6,642 nucleotides of DNA from an uncultured Clostridia bacterium (GTDB lineage: Bacteria; Bacillota_A; Clostridia; Oscillospirales; Oscillospiraceae): assembly GCA_947167435.1 (NCBI GenBank), contig CAMVIC010000088.1, positions 1 through 6,642 on the forward strand, given 5' to 3'. Below the pieces are notes generated by a model. That model was not told where the DNA came from. It ran no database searches and was given only the letters and a program-made list of their open reading frames with translations. This document shows, in pieces, positions 5,449 to 6,642 of the stretch. The position numbers and the translations under genes were made by a program. The number at the start of each line of letters is the position of its first letter. Positions within the stretch are counted from its first letter, which is position 1.

Positions 5449-6642
5449 TCAGGCAATGGTGAAGCTTGTGTTGATGTAGTTGACGGTGTAGCTGGAGGCG
5501 CCGACGAAGATATCGACGCTGCCGGAGATGGGATAGGTTCCCCTCTCCTCGGTGCTTTCCGCGGTGACATCCAGATAGAGATCGGTCCCCGTGAAGAGGT
5601 TAAAGGCAAAGGTGGTGGTGCCGCCGCTGCTGCTGGAGCCGTAGGCGGTGACGGAGCTGCCGGCGTTGGGTCCGCTGACCACCATGATGTAGACGCTGCC
5701 GGGGTCAAAAGACCGGGCCACACCCGCCGCGTATTCGTAGGTTCCGCCGCCCAGGCTGATGTTCAGCGCCAGGGGGTACACCGTCAGGGTGCCCAGATTC
5801 TCAGTGAGGCTGTAGTTGCCGGGATTGGCGCTGCCCCAGGTGATCTCGTAGCTGTTGGTCACGCTGCCCGCCTCGGTGATCTGCCCCTCTGCGGCGACGG
5901 TGGCAGTCTCTCCGTTTACCAGGCCCGTGAGGGAGGCCTCGGTATTGATGAGGGCGGTTCCGTCGTAGGTCTTTTCGGCGCTGCCGGTGCTGACGGTCAG
6001 GGGGGCGGGGGTGACGGTGAAGGTTCCCTTGACCACCGTGACGTTTGTAAACCACAGGGTGGCGTCGTCCCCGGTGGTGGGGTCCGTGATCATGTACTCG
6101 GCGGTGGTCTCATCGCTGCCCGCATTCTGCAGCCAGCCGCTCTCATAGGTGGTGATCTGCACCCCGGCGGGCAGGCCTTCCACGGTGGACTTCCCCTGCA
6201 CCTCCTGCTCCGCGCCGTTATAGACCACGGTCTCGCTGGGTGCGGTGATGGTGATGGGGGTGTTGTTTTCCACGATGATCAGGCTGCCCGGGACGGTTGT
6301 GATGTCGGAGAAGTTGGCAGTGACGTCGTTGCCGGCCCCGTCCAGAATGGAATAGGCGGCCACCATATTCTCGGAGCTTCCCAGGGTGGTCTGGCTGCCG
6401 GAGGTAGTGGCGCTGACGCTCAGCCCTGCCGGGAGTCCCTCCGCACTCACGCCGCTCTCGGTCAGGGGCGTGCCGTCGTAGGGCTTCTGGGCGGTGGCGG
6501 CAGTGATGACGATGGCCTCGTCGTTCACCGTCATGGTCAGGGTGCCCAGGGTCTCGCTGATCTGATAGTTTGTCTCCTTCGCCCCGGTCCATTCGATCTC
6601 ATAGGTGTTGAGGCTTTCGCCCACCTCCGTCTGGCTGCCGGT
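5449..6642 (-). CDS. MBG/YDG-repeat secreted or surface protein, N-terminus beyond window (partial)
   Basis: The reading frame is open from the window edge to TGA at 5451-5449, giving the last 397 residues; the true start and any signal peptide lie beyond 6642. The visible part is a tandem array of all-beta modules rich in Thr, Ser, Gly and Val, with almost no Cys or Lys. Each carries an (A/S)xKxYDGT-type opening (AQKPYDGTPL at 51-60, ETVVYNGAE at 137-145, AEKTYDGTAL at 222-231) and closes with a GTLTV, GSLIIV or GTFTV strand. This is the MBG/YDG beta-sandwich pattern of large bacterial surface proteins, used as stalk or binding modules. The last unit (about 292-397) is divergent and ends in NYINTSFTIA. 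No LPXTG motif, terminal membrane helix or S-layer homology domain is present at the C-terminus, so any anchor must be at the missing N-terminus or the protein is released. The downstream gene is the CHASE2 phosphatase. Function is unknown; adhesion, matrix or sensing roles are all possible. Confidence 0.85.
   Translation of the reverse strand, partial: TGSQTEVGESLNTYEIEWTGAKETNYQISETLGTLTMTVNDEAIVITAATAQKPYDGTPLTESGVSAEGLPAGLSVSATTSGSQTTLGSSENMVAAYSILDGAGNDVTANFSDITTVPGSLIIVENNTPITITAPSETVVYNGAEQEVQGKSTVEGLPAGVQITTYESGWLQNAGSDETTAEYMITDPTTGDDATLWFTNVTVVKGTFTVTPAPLTVSTGSAEKTYDGTALINTEASLTGLVNGETATVAAEGQITEAGSVTNSYEITWGSANPGNYSLTENLGTLTVYPLALNISLGGGTYEYAAGVARSFDPGSVYIMVVSGPNAGSSVTAYGSSSSGGTTTFAFNLFTGTDLYLDVTAESTEERGTYPISGSVDIFVGASSYTVNYINTSFTIA
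5452..6642 (-). repeat. Array of MBG-type protein repeats (about 4.5 units)
   Basis: Unit limits estimated by eye: partial unit 6642-6523, unit 6513-6265, unit 6255-6007, unit 6003-5770 and divergent terminal unit 5769-5452, each about 78-106 residues. Units share the Y-D/N-G-T/A opening, a GL(P/V) turn (AEGLPAG, VEGLPAG, LTGLVNG) and a closing G-(T/S)-(L/F)-(T/I)-V strand. The partial edge unit and the third full unit are closest: YEIEW...NYQISETLGTLT against YEITW...NYSLTENLGTLT. Similarity is at protein level; I saw no long near-identical DNA repeats, so the array looks old rather than freshly duplicated. Confidence 0.75.

Noticed and set aside
3776..5479. 567-codon open frame on the plus strand across the phosphatase gene
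   Set aside because: Low-complexity Gln/Gly/His-rich translation with no domain, wholly antisense to a gene with clear CHASE2 and PP2C motifs. Treated as a shadow of GC-rich codon structure.
5452..6642. Possible CRISPR-like or recent tandem DNA repeat in the MBG gene
   Set aside because: Repetition is at protein level with divergent DNA and units of about 80 residues; no short identical repeats with regular spacers.

Overview
The window looks like a chromosomal segment from a GC-rich Firmicute, most likely a gut-type Clostridia member (Oscillospiraceae or a relative). This is inferred from the strong AGGAG- and GGTGA-type ribosome binding sites, the NSS and BrnQ amino-acid symporters, an MBG-repeat surface protein and a SpoIIE-type phosphatase. 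The genus cannot be fixed from the sequence alone. Four substantial genes fill the window in two convergent blocks, with a gene remnant at the left edge.

Left block, plus strand (1-3334). Positions 74-322 encode the C-terminal end of a dicarboxylate/amino acid:cation symporter (DAACS family) whose frame is closed upstream by a stop at 71-73, so it looks like a decayed or internally deleted gene. A GC-rich hairpin (349-401) probably terminates it. A promoter (TATAAT at 461-466) and a strong ribosome binding site then lead into a sodium-dependent NSS-family amino-acid symporter (516-2042). A BrnQ-type branched-chain amino acid symporter follows at once (2048-3334), with its ribosome binding site overlapping the NSS stop codon. 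The two are almost certainly cotranscribed and translationally coupled, and form an ion-coupled amino-acid uptake unit.

Middle (3335-3511). The two blocks converge on a perfect 16-bp hairpin flanked by an A run and a T run, a bidirectional terminator.

Right block, minus strand (6642-3512). An incomplete gene, running in from beyond the right edge, encodes at least 397 residues of MBG/YDG-type beta-sandwich repeats, typical of large secreted or surface proteins. Twenty bases after its stop codon begins a 638-residue signalling protein: an N-terminal membrane helix, an extracytoplasmic CHASE2 sensor, three membrane helices, a short coiled linker and an intact SpoIIE/RsbU-type PP2C serine phosphatase. 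The pair suggests a surface protein coupled to a membrane phosphatase that would act on a STAS-domain anti-anti-sigma factor. No such partner lies in the window, so that link is inference.

Base composition steps up at the central terminator: hand-counted 60-base lines gave about 53-62% GC in the NSS gene and about 67-75% in the phosphatase gene, so the two blocks may differ in history. No tRNA, rRNA, CRISPR array, insertion sequence or phage gene was seen.
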